The notes under the pieces: model-generated | The model's database searches: none | What the model saw: the letters and a program-made list of their open reading frames with translations, nothing else | Told to the model about the DNA's origin: nothing | Shown: piece by piece, positions 8,508 through 16,740 of the stretch | Position numbering within the stretch: position 1 is the stretch's first letter | Layout: each line of letters starts with the position of its first letter | Made by a program: the position numbers and the translations under genes | Assembly (NCBI GenBank): GCA_002440235.1 | Contig: DJRZ01000042.1 | Location: 17,866 to 41,050 of the forward strand | DNA: 23,185 nucleotides | Direction: 5' to 3' | Source of the DNA: Alphaproteobacteria bacterium UBA6347 | GTDB taxonomy: Bacteria; Pseudomonadota; Alphaproteobacteria; CAAGCB01; CAG-977

Positions 8508-10157
8508 TTAAAACGGCAAAGGTTTCGTCCGACACGCGTCAAACATGTCCAACGTCTTGTCGTAAGTGTCTGTTTTTATTTCCAGCAAAGCCAACAGCGT
8601 ATGATACAGGTTGTCGTGCGAAAACGAATTGTTTTTCGACAGCTTTTTCAAACAGCCGTAATCCATGTGATCCTCGCGCTGCATCGTTTCGGACAGCCAG
8701 AGAATCATCGGCACCTCCTTTTGTTCCTTCGGCGCGATTTTGTAGGGGAAACCGTGCAGGTAAATGCCGTTTTCGCCCAAGGATTCGCCGTGATCGGACA
8801 CGTACATCAGCCCCGCTTCGTACTGCGGGTATTTTTTCAATTCCTTGATCGCCTGACTGACGACGTAATCCGTGTACAAAATCGTGTTGTCGTAAGTGTT
8901 CACGATGGCTTCGCGCGAACACCCCTGAATGTCCGCCGTGTCGCACGTCGGCTGAAACACCTTGAACCTGTCGGGATAGCGTTTGTAGTACGTCGGACCG
9001 TGACTGCCCATCATGTGCAGGACGACGACCGTGTCCCGCTTGACGTTCGCCAGCTTCGCGCGCAAATCCTTCAACAGCGCCTCGTCGTGGCAATAATCGC
9101 CGAAACAGTGCTTCGGATCGTTTTCGGCGACGACGTCCTTGGTTTCGACGCGGCTGCACACGCCCTTGCACCCGTTGTCGTTTTCAATCCACAAAACGTC
9201 GTACCCGCCGCGTTTCAGCAAATCCAGCATGTTTTCCGTGAATTTGGCGTCGTCCACGTCGAACTTCGCGCGCGACATGTTGGAAAACATGCACGGCAGA
9301 GATACAGCCGTCGCCGTGCCGCACGACGCGACGTTGTTGAACGCGACGACGTTGCGCTTTTCCAAACGGGGATTCGTTTTCCGTTCGTAATCGTACAACG
9401 AAAAATTCGCCGCGCGCGCCGTTTCGCCGACGACCAGAACGAAAACGGTTCTGCGATCGTTTTCATACGGAACCAGTTTGGCCTGTTCGTCCAACGTCGT
9501 AAAATGACGCTTGGCTTGCGCCTTGCGCTTGAAATAGCGCACTGTGGAATGGATATAGTTAAATGTGTTAATCTGTTTGCGCTCCTCGCGATAGTTGCGT
9601 CCGTAAACAACAATATCCTTGTACGTCACCCCCGCAAAAACGCCGGCGATCCCCAGCATGACCGCGACGCGCGTCAAACGCGACGCCAGTTCCTGTTTGA
9701 ACGGCTTGAACCCGATTTTAACAAACCCGACCAAAACGGCCGGCAAAACGCCCGTAAAAAAAACGATCAGACACGCGTTCACCGTCATCAAATCAGTTGC
9801 TTCGCGCACATTCGTTTCCAATACGTTGCGAATCGTATCGCTGTCAATATATACGCCCAGCCCCGTCATCACATAATTGGCGACGGCGGACGCGACCAGC
9901 AGGATCATCACCAGCGGCTTTCCGACATACGGAGCGACGATCAGATTGAAAATCAGGTACATCCAAAAGAACATAATCACGGGAACGGCAATCAGGAAAA
10001 CAATCGTCGAAAATCCTTCGTATTCAACCGTTCGGAACACGAAACGCCAAAAAGCGATATTCAGAACGAAAGCGAACCACGCCGCCAGAACCGCGATAAA
10101 GGCGGAACTGCTGAAAACAAGCTTTTCCCTGATCTTTTTAATAAAGGGTTTAAACAT
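8508..10157 (-). CDS. eptA: Lipid A phosphoethanolamine transferase (EptA family)
   Basis: 549 residues from the chosen start. This is an inner-membrane enzyme that moves phosphoethanolamine from phosphatidylethanolamine to lipid A or another envelope sugar in the periplasm. About five membrane segments lie at roughly 18-38, 51-72, 80-100, 125-147 and 163-183, followed by the soluble sulfatase-fold domain. Metal and catalytic residues are visible: VVGETARAANFSLYDY with Glu245, CGTATAVSLPCMFS with the nucleophile Thr281, and VSDHGESLGENGIYLHG near the C-terminus. This is the EptA/MCR signature set. Start 10157 has GGGGGA seven bases upstream; an upstream in-frame start at 10238 would sit beyond the promoter. 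The exact acceptor sugar is not determined by sequence. Confidence 0.93.
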   Translation of the reverse strand: MFKPFIKKIREKLVFSSSAFIAVLAAWFAFVLNIAFWRFVFRTVEYEGFSTIVFLIAVPVIMFFWMYLIFNLIVAPYVGKPLVMILLVASAVANYVMTGLGVYIDSDTIRNVLETNVREATDLMTVNACLIVFFTGVLPAVLVGFVKIGFKPFKQELASRLTRVAVMLGIAGVFAGVTYKDIVVYGRNYREERKQINTFNYIHSTVRYFKRKAQAKRHFTTLDEQAKLVPYENDRRTVFVLVVGETARAANFSLYDYERKTNPRLEKRNVVAFNNVASCGTATAVSLPCMFSNMSRAKFDVDDAKFTENMLDLLKRGGYDVLWIENDNGCKGVCSRVETKDVVAENDPKHCFGDYCHDEALLKDLRAKLANVKRDTVVVLHMMGSHGPTYYKRYPDRFKVFQPTCDTADIQGCSREAIVNTYDNTILYTDYVVSQAIKELKKYPQYEAGLMYVSDHGESLGENGIYLHGFPYKIAPKEQKEVPMILWLSETMQREDHMDYGCLKKLSKNNSFSHDNLYHTLLALLEIKTDTYDKTLDMFDACRTKPLPF

Positions 10158-10200
10158 TTCGATCCCCCTTTCCGGATTTAATGAAAGCGAAAGAAAACCG

Positions 10201-10229
10201 TTTATACCGTATTTTAAATTTTTTGACAA
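10201..10229 (-). promoter_or_regulatory. Promoter of eptA
   Basis: On the minus strand TTGTCA (10224-10229) and TATAAA (10201-10206) are separated by 17 AT-rich bases. This is the best sigma-70-type promoter in the window, with a start near 10194 and a leader of about 37 bases. It lies directly behind the rplQ terminator, so eptA is transcribed independently of the ribosomal genes. Confidence 0.7.
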
Positions 10230-10236
10230 CACCGGC

Positions 10237-10268
10237 AAAAAAAAGAGCGAACCGTTTCCGGCTCGCCC
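10237..10268 (-). terminator. Intrinsic terminator of the alpha operon
   Basis: On the minus strand an 8-bp stem (one G-U pair) with a GAAA loop is followed by CUC and a run of eight U. It begins 27 bases after the rplQ stop codon and ends the rpsM-rpsK-rpoA-rplQ transcript. Confidence 0.85.
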
Positions 10269-10294
10269 TTTTTGTGATTTCGGAAAGCGAAAGC

Positions 10295-10726
10295 TTATTT
10301 CGCTTCTTCCGCTTCGGCGGCGACGACGGGACCGGAATCCTGTCCTTTCGCCTTGACGTCGCGGTCGACCAGTTCGATGAAAGCCATCGGAGCGCAGTCG
10401 CCGTAACGCAGACCGGCTTTCAACACGCGGACGTACCCGCCGTTGCGGTCTTTGTAACGCGGAGCCAGCGTCGCAACCAGTTTTTCAACCATTTTTTCGT
10501 CGCGCAGGAACGAAATCAGTTGACGGCGCTTGTGCAAATCACCGACTTTGGCAGCAGTGATAAGCTTTTCAAAGACAGGACGCAGTTCCTTGGCTTTGGG
10601 CAGCGTGGTTTTGATTTGTTCGTGCTTGATCAGCGCGTTCGCCATATTGGCGAACATCGCGCGGCGGTGTGAAAAAGATTTGTTCAGCTTACGCTTACTG
10701 TTACGATGATTCATTTTATCCTCCAA
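10295..10726 (-). CDS. rplQ: 50S ribosomal protein L17
   Basis: 143 residues. L17 is a core large-subunit protein near the exit tunnel. The N-terminus [20 protein letters not shown] and the internal [19 protein letters not shown] segment are diagnostic. A C-terminal tail of about 20 residues rich in Ala and Glu extends beyond the conserved domain, which is common in alphaproteobacteria. It is the last gene of the alpha operon, 114 bases after rpoA, with GGAGG ahead of the ATG and a terminator behind it. Confidence 0.97.
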   Translation of the reverse strand: MEDKMNHRNSKRKLNKSFSHRRAMFANMANALIKHEQIKTTLPKAKELRPVFEKLITAAKVGDLHKRRQLISFLRDEKMVEKLVATLAPRYKDRNGGYVRVLKAGLRYGDCAPMAFIELVDRDVKAKGQDSGPVVAAEAEEAK

Positions 10727-10730
10727 TCAT

Positions 10731-10748
10731 GGTTTCGCTCGCGAAACC
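10731..10748 (-). other. Stem-loop between rpoA and rplQ
   Basis: A perfect 7-bp inverted repeat GGTTTCG/CGAAACC with a four-base loop sits just upstream of the rplQ ribosome site. There is no U run, so it is not a terminator. It may be an mRNA processing or stability element; its role is inferred from position only. Confidence 0.4.
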
Positions 10749-10840
10749 GATAATTCCAACCTTGACACCGTTCGATAACGCCCACCGTGAACGCTTCTCG
10801 CGCCGTATGTCAAAGCCCCGTCCGCTCGGGCGGGAAATTT

Positions 10841-11863
10841 TTAATACTGTTGTTCTTCCAAACCTTTGGACAGCGTTTCGATATTTTCAGGCGGCCAACC
10901 GACCACTTCCATACCCAAATGCAATCCCATCTGCGACAGCACTTCTTTGATTTCGTTCAAAGACTTGCGACCGAAATTCGGCGTGCGCAACATTTCCGCT
11001 TCGGTTTTCTGAACCAGATCGCCGATGTACACGATGCTGTCGTTTTTCAGGCAGTTCGCGGAACGCACGGACAATTCCAGTTCTTCGACTTTGCGCAACA
11101 GGTTGCGGTTGAACGGCAGTTCGTCTTTCTTTTCGGCTTCCACGTCTTCTTCGGGTTCTTCGAAATTGACGAACACTTTCAGCTGATCCTGCAAGATGCG
11201 CGCCGCGTAGGCGACCGCGTCCTCGGGTTTGACCGTGCCGTTGGTTTCAACGGTCAGGGACAGCTTGTCGTAGTTCGTAATCTGACCGACGCGGGCGTTT
11301 TCGACCTGATAAACGGCGCGCGTGACGGGGCTGAAAATCGAATCGACGGGAATCAAGCCGATCGGGCAGTCTTCCGGTCTGTTCTGGGCGGCGGGGACAT
11401 AGCCCTTGCCCGTTCCGACCGTCAGTTCCATGTTCAAAACGGTGTCCTTGTTGTCCAAAGTGCAGATCACCAGATCCGGATTCATGATTTCGACATCATG
11501 CCCCGTTTCGATCATGGCGGCAGTCACTTCGCACGGACCGACCGCTTTCAGCGTCATTTTGTATTCCCGTTCGCCGTCATAGCGCAAAGCCAGCCGTTTG
11601 ACATTCAGAATGATGTCGGAAACGTCTTCGCGCACGCCGGGAATGGACGAGAATTCATGCTGCACGCCGTCAATGTGGATCGCCTTTACCGCGGCGCCCT
11701 GCAAAGACGACAGCAGAACACGGCGCAACGCGTTGCCCAGCGTCATGCCGAATCCGCGTTCCAGCGCTTCGACGACGATGGTAGCCTTGTGCGCGTTTTC
11801 GTCGGTGCGCACGACATCGACGTTGCTCGGCTTAATCAAGTCTTGCCAGTTTTTTTGAATCAC
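10841..11863 (-). CDS. rpoA: DNA-directed RNA polymerase alpha subunit
   Basis: 340 residues, normal alphaproteobacterial length. The N-terminal dimerisation domain includes [15 protein letters not shown]. The C-terminal domain, which contacts UP elements and activators, includes [18 protein letters not shown] and [16 protein letters not shown]. They are joined by an acidic linker around 235-250. Alpha nucleates assembly of RNA polymerase. The start codon is GTG at 11863, chosen because GGAG lies seven bases upstream and the protein begins at the expected position. It follows rpsK by 80 bases, a gap holding two small hairpins. Confidence 0.97.
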   Translation of the reverse strand: MIQKNWQDLIKPSNVDVVRTDENAHKATIVVEALERGFGMTLGNALRRVLLSSLQGAAVKAIHIDGVQHEFSSIPGVREDVSDIILNVKRLALRYDGEREYKMTLKAVGPCEVTAAMIETGHDVEIMNPDLVICTLDNKDTVLNMELTVGTGKGYVPAAQNRPEDCPIGLIPVDSIFSPVTRAVYQVENARVGQITNYDKLSLTVETNGTVKPEDAVAYAARILQDQLKVFVNFEEPEEDVEAEKKDELPFNRNLLRKVEELELSVRSANCLKNDSIVYIGDLVQKTEAEMLRTPNFGRKSLNEIKEVLSQMGLHLGMEVVGWPPENIETLSKGLEEQQY

Positions 11864-11893
11864 GAGTATTCTCCTGCTTTAAAAGTAACGTGT

Positions 11894-11940
11894 CCGTCGG
11901 ACACAGCCAATAACGACCGGCAAAAAGCCGGAACGTCCGC
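11894..11940 (-). other. Two small stem-loops between rpsK and rpoA
   Basis: Perfect inverted repeats GTGTCC/GGACAC (loop GTC) and CCGGC/GCCGG (loop of five A on the plus strand) occupy the gap upstream of rpoA. On the minus strand the second one has U in its loop but no U run after the stem. They may be processing or stability elements. Confidence 0.35.
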
Positions 11941-11943
11941 CGG

Positions 11944-12339
11944 TTAAACGCGGCGGCGTTTGCGGGGACGGCAACCGTTATGGGGGACGGCGGTCACATC
12001 GCGAATCGCGGTGATGGTGAAACCGACGGCCTGCAAAGCGCGCAGAGCGGATTCACGACCCGACCCGGGACCTTTGACCCATACTTCCAAAGTTTTCATA
12101 CCGTGTTCGGCGGCTTTTTTACCGGCGTCTTCGGCGGTGACCTGCGCCGCATACGGCGTGGCTTTACGCGATCCCTTGAAACCGTGAGCCCCCGAAGAAG
12201 ACCAGGAAATAGCGTTGCCCTGGGCGTCGGTAATCGTCACTTTCGTGTTGTTGAACGTCGAATTGACATGGGCAACACCGGACGTAATGTTTTTGCGTTC
12301 GCGTTTTTTCGTGCGAACAGTCGTTGTAGCTTTAGCCAT
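11944..12339 (-). CDS. rpsK: 30S ribosomal protein S11
   Basis: 131 residues. S11 is part of the small-subunit platform near the mRNA exit. Conserved stretches include [18 protein letters not shown], the [22 protein letters not shown] block and the basic C-terminus [12 protein letters not shown]. It lies 19 bases after rpsM and continues into rpoA, the classical order. The ribosome site is weak (AAAGG). Confidence 0.98.
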   Translation of the reverse strand: MAKATTTVRTKKRERKNITSGVAHVNSTFNNTKVTITDAQGNAISWSSSGAHGFKGSRKATPYAAQVTAEDAGKKAAEHGMKTLEVWVKGPGSGRESALRALQAVGFTITAIRDVTAVPHNGCRPRKRRRV

Positions 12340-12358
12340 GAACTAATTGCCTTTCCTG

Positions 12359-12733
12359 TTAAACGGCTTTCTTCTTGCCCGCGATGGGTTTAGCGGGACC
12401 TTTGCGCGTACGAGCGTTCGTATGCGTTCTCTGTCCGCGGCAGGGCAGACCTTTGCGATGACGCAGACCGCGGTAGCAGCCCAAGTCCATCAGACGTTTG
12501 ATGTTCACGCCCACTTCGCGGCGCAGTTCGCCTTCGACGTGGTATTCGTGGTCAATCAGTTCACGCAGTTTCAAAACATCGTCGTCGGTCAGTTCGCTAA
12601 CGCGACGGGCTTCGTCGATGTTCAGTTTCCCGCAGATTTCGCGGGCCAGAGTCCGACCGATGCCGTGGATATACGTCAAAGCGATTTCCACGCGCTTGTT
12701 CGTCGGAATATTCACACCAGCAATACGTGCCAA
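12359..12733 (-). CDS. rpsM: 30S ribosomal protein S13 (TTG start)
   Basis: 124 residues. S13 sits in the head of the small subunit and contacts the P-site tRNA and L5. The body shows [25 protein letters not shown] and the C-terminal [19 protein letters not shown] motif. The family begins with M-A-R-I-A-G. The only codon in that place is TTG at 12731-12733, with TAGGAG seven bases upstream, so a TTG start is called. A start at 12787 would add 18 unconserved residues and run through the leader hairpin. The gene heads its own transcription unit, cut off from adk by the guest genes. Confidence 0.93.
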   Translation of the reverse strand: MARIAGVNIPTNKRVEIALTYIHGIGRTLAREICGKLNIDEARRVSELTDDDVLKLRELIDHEYHVEGELRREVGVNIKRLMDLGCYRGLRHRKGLPCRGQRTHTNARTRKGPAKPIAGKKKAV

Positions 12734-12762
12734 GTTAAATCTCCTATAACAAATCAAAACCT

Positions 12763-12785
12763 GTCCGATTCCCGCGGAATCGGAC
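12763..12785 (-). promoter_or_regulatory. Leader stem-loop of the rpsM operon
   Basis: A perfect 10-bp stem (GTCCGATTCC with GGAATCGGAC, three-base loop) lies 29 bases before the rpsM start, inside the predicted 5' leader. A smaller stem, CCGCA/TGCGG, lies just upstream at 12794-12814. There is no U run after it. It could be an autoregulatory or stabilising leader for the alpha operon; which ribosomal protein would bind is unknown. Confidence 0.45.
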
Positions 12786-12835
12786 ACACTTCACCGCAAG
12801 GCGTTATACTGCGGACACCTTACAGAGATGCCCAA

Positions 12836-12862
12836 ACTATACTCAACCGCCCGCAAAGTCAA
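12836..12862 (-). promoter_or_regulatory. Promoter of the rpsM-rpsK-rpoA-rplQ operon
   Basis: On the minus strand TTGACT (12857-12862) and TATAGT (12836-12841) flank a 15-base spacer, with a start expected near 12829. It lies just beyond the UvrA-like gene's stop, so the alpha operon need not depend on read-through from the spc operon. The spacer is two bases shorter than ideal. Confidence 0.55.
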
Positions 12863-12916
12863 TACTTCCGCGCCGATTTTTTACCGTTTTTTCAAACTTT
12901 TTTGCGAAAAGCCGCT

Positions 12917-15418
12917 TTATAAAAAGCGTCCCGTCACGCTGTTCGCGTCCGCCTTGATTTCTTCGGGCGCGCCGGCGGCGACGATTCTGCCGCCCGCCTC
13001 GCCGCCCGCGGGTCCCATGTCGATCACGTGGTCTGCCGTCCGGATCACGTCCAAATCGTGTTCGATAACGACGACCGTCGCCCCGCCGCCGATCAGCGCG
13101 TCGAACACCCGCAACAGCGTTTGAACGTCCGACGGGTGCAATCCGATGGTCGGTTCGTCAAACACGAAAACGGCGTCCGACTGCGCCCTGCCCGTTTCGC
13201 CCGCCAGTTTCAGACGCTGAGCTTCGCCGCCCGACAGCCCCGGCGTTTCCTCGCCCAGCGTCAAATAGCCCAGTCCCAGACTTTCCAGCGTTTTCAGCTT
13301 CGGCAGAACGCTTTTCATATCCTTGCAAAAACCGATCGCCGCGGAAACGTCCAGCGCCATCAGCTCCGGCAAAGACAGCGACGCGCCGCTTTTATTCGTC
13401 AGCCTGACGTCGCGCGCCGATTGATCGTACCGCGTTCCACGGCAGCGGGGACACGGGATTTCAACGTCCGGCAGGAACTGAACGTCCAGACTGACGACGC
13501 CCGTCCCGTCGCAAACGGGACAGCGCAGACGACCGGTGTTGTAGGAAAAATCGCCCGCGGTCAGTCCCGCGCTTTTCGCGTCCGGCGTTTTGGCGTACAA
13601 TTTGCGCAGTTCGTCGTGCACCCCCGCGTATGTCGCGACCGTCGACCGCACGTTGGCGCCGACGGGCGTCGCGTCGATCAGCCTGACCCGCCGGATTCCG
13701 TCCGCCGACAGGGATACGATATGAGCCGGCGGTTTCGCGCCGTTCGCTTCCAAAGCGGGGACGAGGCTTTCCAGAACCATGGTCGTTTTGCCCGATCCCG
13801 ACACGCCGGTCACGACGGTCAGCCGCCCCTTCGGAATTTCGACGCGCAGGGGCTTGACGGTGTGAATCCGCGTCGTTTCCATACAAATCGTCCCGTTCGC
13901 GAACATATCGCGCGCGGGGATCTTCGCCCTGCCCCGCTCCGCCGTTTTTCCGTTCAGAAAAGCGCCGATGCGGGAATTTTCGTCCGTTTCGATTTCGCCG
14001 ACCGTTCCCTGCGCGACGACCCGTCCGCCGTCGCCGCCCGCCCGCGGTCCCATTTCGACAATCCAGTCGGATTCCTTTAAAATCTGCGGATCGTGATCCA
14101 CCAAAACAACGCTGTTGCCGTCCGCGACCAGATCGCGGATCACGCCGTTCAGTCCCGCGATGTTCAACGGGTGCAGTCCGATCGACGGTTCGTCCAGCAC
14201 ATACATGACGCCCGTCGTCCTGTTGCGCACGGCGCGCGCCAGCTGCGTTCTCTGCCGTTCGCCCGTCGACAGCGTGCAAGACGCACGGTCAAGCGACAGA
14301 TAAGACAGTCCCAAATCCGTCAGACGCCGCGCGACCGACAAAAACGAATCGCAGATACTGTCCGCCATCGGACGCATTTCCGCGGGCAGGACGGCGGGAA
14401 CGCCCCCGACCCATTCGACCAGATCCGACAGCGGCATCGCGCACGCTTCGTCCAAGCCGATGCCGCGCAACCTCGGCAATCGCGCTCGGTCGGACAACCG
14501 GCAGCCGCCGCAATCGGGGCAAACGTCCTCTTTTAAAAATTTTTCGACGCGCTTCATGCCCTTTTCGTCTTTGACTTTCGCCAAAGCGTTTTCGACGGTG
14601 TACACGGCGTTGTAATAGGTAAAGTCCAGCTCGCCCGCCTGATTGGACGATTTGGCTTTGTACAGGATATGCCTTTTTTCGGCGGGACCGTGGAAAACGA
14701 TGTCCTTTTCCCGATCGGTCAAATCGCGGAAAGGAACGTCCGTCCGCACGCCCATCGCGCGGCACACGTCCGTCATCAGCGACCACATCAGACTGTTCCA
14801 CGGCGCGACCGCGCCGCCGTCGATCGTCAGACTGTCGTCGGGTACCAGAGTCGATTCGTCCACCGCGCGCACCGTTCCCGTGCCGCCGCACCGCCGGCAA
14901 GCCCCCTGCCCGTTAAAAGACAGGTCTTCGGCGGACGGCGCGTAAAACCGCGCGCCGCACACGGGACAGACCAATTCCCTGCCCGCCGCGACCGCCAAAG
15001 ACGGTTCCAGATAATGCCCGTTCGGACAGCGGTGCTTCGCCAGCCGCGAAAACATCAGGCGCAAACCGTTCAGCAACTCCGTCCCCGTTCCGAACGTGGA
15101 ACGTATCCCCGGAACGGCGGGTCTTTGATGCAGCGCCAAAGCGGCGGGAACGTGCAGGACTTCGTCGACGTCGGCTTTCGCCGCCTGCGTCATGCGCCGT
15201 CTGGTGTAGGCGGACAAAGCGTCCAAATAGCGGCGCGATCCTTCGGCGTACAGCACGCCCAAAGCCAGCGACGACTTGCCCGATCCGGAAACGCCCGCGA
15301 TTCCGACGATTTTGTTCAGCGGCACGTCCACGTCGACGTTTTTCAGATTATGCACCCGCGCCCCGCGGATTTGGATCGCTTTCGGGGCGGCGTCTCGACC
15401 GTCTGGCATTTTTTTCAC
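12917..15418 (-). CDS. UvrA-like ATPase lacking the UvrB-binding domain
   Basis: 833 residues with two ABC ATPase modules. Walker A motifs are at 42-50 and 538-546. Signature motifs are LSTGERQR (383-390) and LSGGEAQR (728-735), each followed by a DEP[ST]IGLHP Walker B. Cys pairs for zinc are at 151/154 with 174/177, at 300/303, and at 633/636 with 656/659. Standard UvrA has about 940 residues and a UvrB-binding insert. Here the early CPVC is followed at once by DLSFNGQGACRRC, so that insert is absent, as in class II UvrA (UvrA2/DrrC-like) proteins tied to drug or damage tolerance. It probably does not load UvrB. The GTG start overlaps the upstream stop (GTGA); an ATG at 15409 is an alternative start. 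Its place between adk and rpsM is unusual. Confidence 0.88.
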   Translation of the reverse strand: MKKMPDGRDAAPKAIQIRGARVHNLKNVDVDVPLNKIVGIAGVSGSGKSSLALGVLYAEGSRRYLDALSAYTRRRMTQAAKADVDEVLHVPAALALHQRPAVPGIRSTFGTGTELLNGLRLMFSRLAKHRCPNGHYLEPSLAVAAGRELVCPVCGARFYAPSAEDLSFNGQGACRRCGGTGTVRAVDESTLVPDDSLTIDGGAVAPWNSLMWSLMTDVCRAMGVRTDVPFRDLTDREKDIVFHGPAEKRHILYKAKSSNQAGELDFTYYNAVYTVENALAKVKDEKGMKRVEKFLKEDVCPDCGGCRLSDRARLPRLRGIGLDEACAMPLSDLVEWVGGVPAVLPAEMRPMADSICDSFLSVARRLTDLGLSYLSLDRASCTLSTGERQRTQLARAVRNRTTGVMYVLDEPSIGLHPLNIAGLNGVIRDLVADGNSVVLVDHDPQILKESDWIVEMGPRAGGDGGRVVAQGTVGEIETDENSRIGAFLNGKTAERGRAKIPARDMFANGTICMETTRIHTVKPLRVEIPKGRLTVVTGVSGSGKTTMVLESLVPALEANGAKPPAHIVSLSADGIRRVRLIDATPVGANVRSTVATYAGVHDELRKLYAKTPDAKSAGLTAGDFSYNTGRLRCPVCDGTGVVSLDVQFLPDVEIPCPRCRGTRYDQSARDVRLTNKSGASLSLPELMALDVSAAIGFCKDMKSVLPKLKTLESLGLGYLTLGEETPGLSGGEAQRLKLAGETGRAQSDAVFVFDEPTIGLHPSDVQTLLRVFDALIGGGATVVVIEHDLDVIRTADHVIDMGPAGGEAGGRIVAAGAPEEIKADANSVTGRFL

Positions 15419-16713
15419 CCGCGGGAAAGCGCCGCTTTGCGCGTCATCGCGTTTTCAAGAATCGCGACGTTTTTCGCCTCTTTCAACAAAGCCGTCTGCA
15501 ATTCCCGATCCGACGCGCGACGCGCCAGAACGACCACTTTGTTTTTGGGATCGCGGACGGAAACGGCTTTGCCCAAGCTTTCCATGGTCAGGGAATACCC
15601 CGCCCGTTTCAGCGTTTCCAATTCCTTTTTGGCGCGCGCGTCCCGACAAACATTGTTGACGATATGGTTCAGACGGCGTTTTTCCAACAAAGAGCCTTCT
15701 TTTTCGAAATCGACTTCCGCCTTTAAATCGCGGAAAAAAGTCTGCTTGTATTCGCCGGAAAACACCCGCTTCAGCAAACCGGCGCCTTCGCGGGCGGAAA
15801 GCCCCCCGTCGCGCACTTTCAGATCCGCGTACGTCGAATCCTTTTCCTGTCCAGTTTTTTCCAAACGCGCCTGATAGAACCTTTCCGCCGACTTGCGCGT
15901 TTTCGAACCGACCGACAGCTTGTCGCGCTCTTCCATCACGTCTGGGTCGGTTGACCAGTAGCACTTGCCGTCCGCGTCCATGCAGTACGTTTCGACGATT
16001 TGGCGCGACGAGAGCCTTTGCCCCCCCGGCATTTTGGAAAAATCGCCCGATTTGGCGACGGCGTCCATTTCCTCAATCAGATAGGACCGTTCGTATTCCT
16101 CGGTGATCGACGGATTTTCAAACCAGCCGTTAAACGCGGCGCGAAGCATGGCGGAAGTGACTTTTCCGGATTCGTCGGCTTTGGAGGAAAAAGCCGAAAC
16201 GATCAGCGCGTCCCTGTCGGCGCCGGCGGCGTACGGTGCGTTGTTGCCCGTGTTTTTCTTGATTTCGTAGCACGCCGCGACCGCCGCCGCCTCGGCGTCG
16301 GCCTCCGCCGCGCGGTAAAGCTTCAACTCCGTTGAAAACTCGCTGTTTCCCCTCGCCGTGTTCCACGGGGAGCGTATATCCTGCTGGGCGTGGCGGGATT
16401 CGTGAACCAGCGTCGCGACCAAATCCTCGTTCGGCATGGACGGATTAAGGAGAATCCTTTTGTTTTCGGGTTCGCAAGCCCCCAGCGCCCCGAACATATG
16501 CTCCATTTCCAGCGTGTATCCGGCGTCGCAGGCTTCCTGCAAAATCCTTTTGCCGAACGGAGACCCTTTGGCGACCGTGTTGACGAGATGCGCCAACCGG
16601 TTCTTTTGTTCCTGACTTTCCCCGATCAACTTGAATCCGACCAGCGGTTCTTCCCATTTCAAAGCCGCCGCGGACTGCCGCAATTCCTCTCTCGCTTCAT
16701 CAAGAATACCCAT
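15415..16713 (-). CDS. Duplicated HExxH metallopeptidase-like protein
   Basis: 432 residues, resembling the DUF6782 putative metallopeptidase family (recognition is tentative). The N-terminal domain carries HESRH at 104-108, an HExxH zinc motif. Further acidic residues in AAEADAEA (about 135-142) could give the third ligand. Residues about 343-432 repeat the first domain: RLAHLVNTV matches RLNHIVNNV, AGYTLEM matches AGYSLTM, and LVATLVHESRHAQQ matches LQTALLKEAKNVAI. In the second copy HExxH has become KEAKN, so it cannot bind zinc. There is no signal peptide, so it is probably cytosolic. AGAGGAGGG lies ahead of the ATG. The gene starts 27 bases after adk and overlaps the UvrA-like gene, so all three are likely co-transcribed. 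Substrate unknown. Confidence 0.8.
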   Translation of the reverse strand: MGILDEAREELRQSAAALKWEEPLVGFKLIGESQEQKNRLAHLVNTVAKGSPFGKRILQEACDAGYTLEMEHMFGALGACEPENKRILLNPSMPNEDLVATLVHESRHAQQDIRSPWNTARGNSEFSTELKLYRAAEADAEAAAVAACYEIKKNTGNNAPYAAGADRDALIVSAFSSKADESGKVTSAMLRAAFNGWFENPSITEEYERSYLIEEMDAVAKSGDFSKMPGGQRLSSRQIVETYCMDADGKCYWSTDPDVMEERDKLSVGSKTRKSAERFYQARLEKTGQEKDSTYADLKVRDGGLSAREGAGLLKRVFSGEYKQTFFRDLKAEVDFEKEGSLLEKRRLNHIVNNVCRDARAKKELETLKRAGYSLTMESLGKAVSVRDPKNKVVVLARRASDRELQTALLKEAKNVAILENAMTRKAALSRG

Positions 16714-16740
16714 GGCGTCCCTCCTCTGCCGGAAACGGAA

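Noticed and set aside
8601..10181. 526-codon plus-strand ORF opposite eptA
   Set aside because: It is antisense to a gene with intact catalytic motifs and has no recognisable domain.
10158..10238. 27-residue N-terminal extension of EptA
   Set aside because: It would start upstream of the predicted transcription start and contains the -10 box. The ATG at 10157 has a good ribosome site and the expected first membrane segment.
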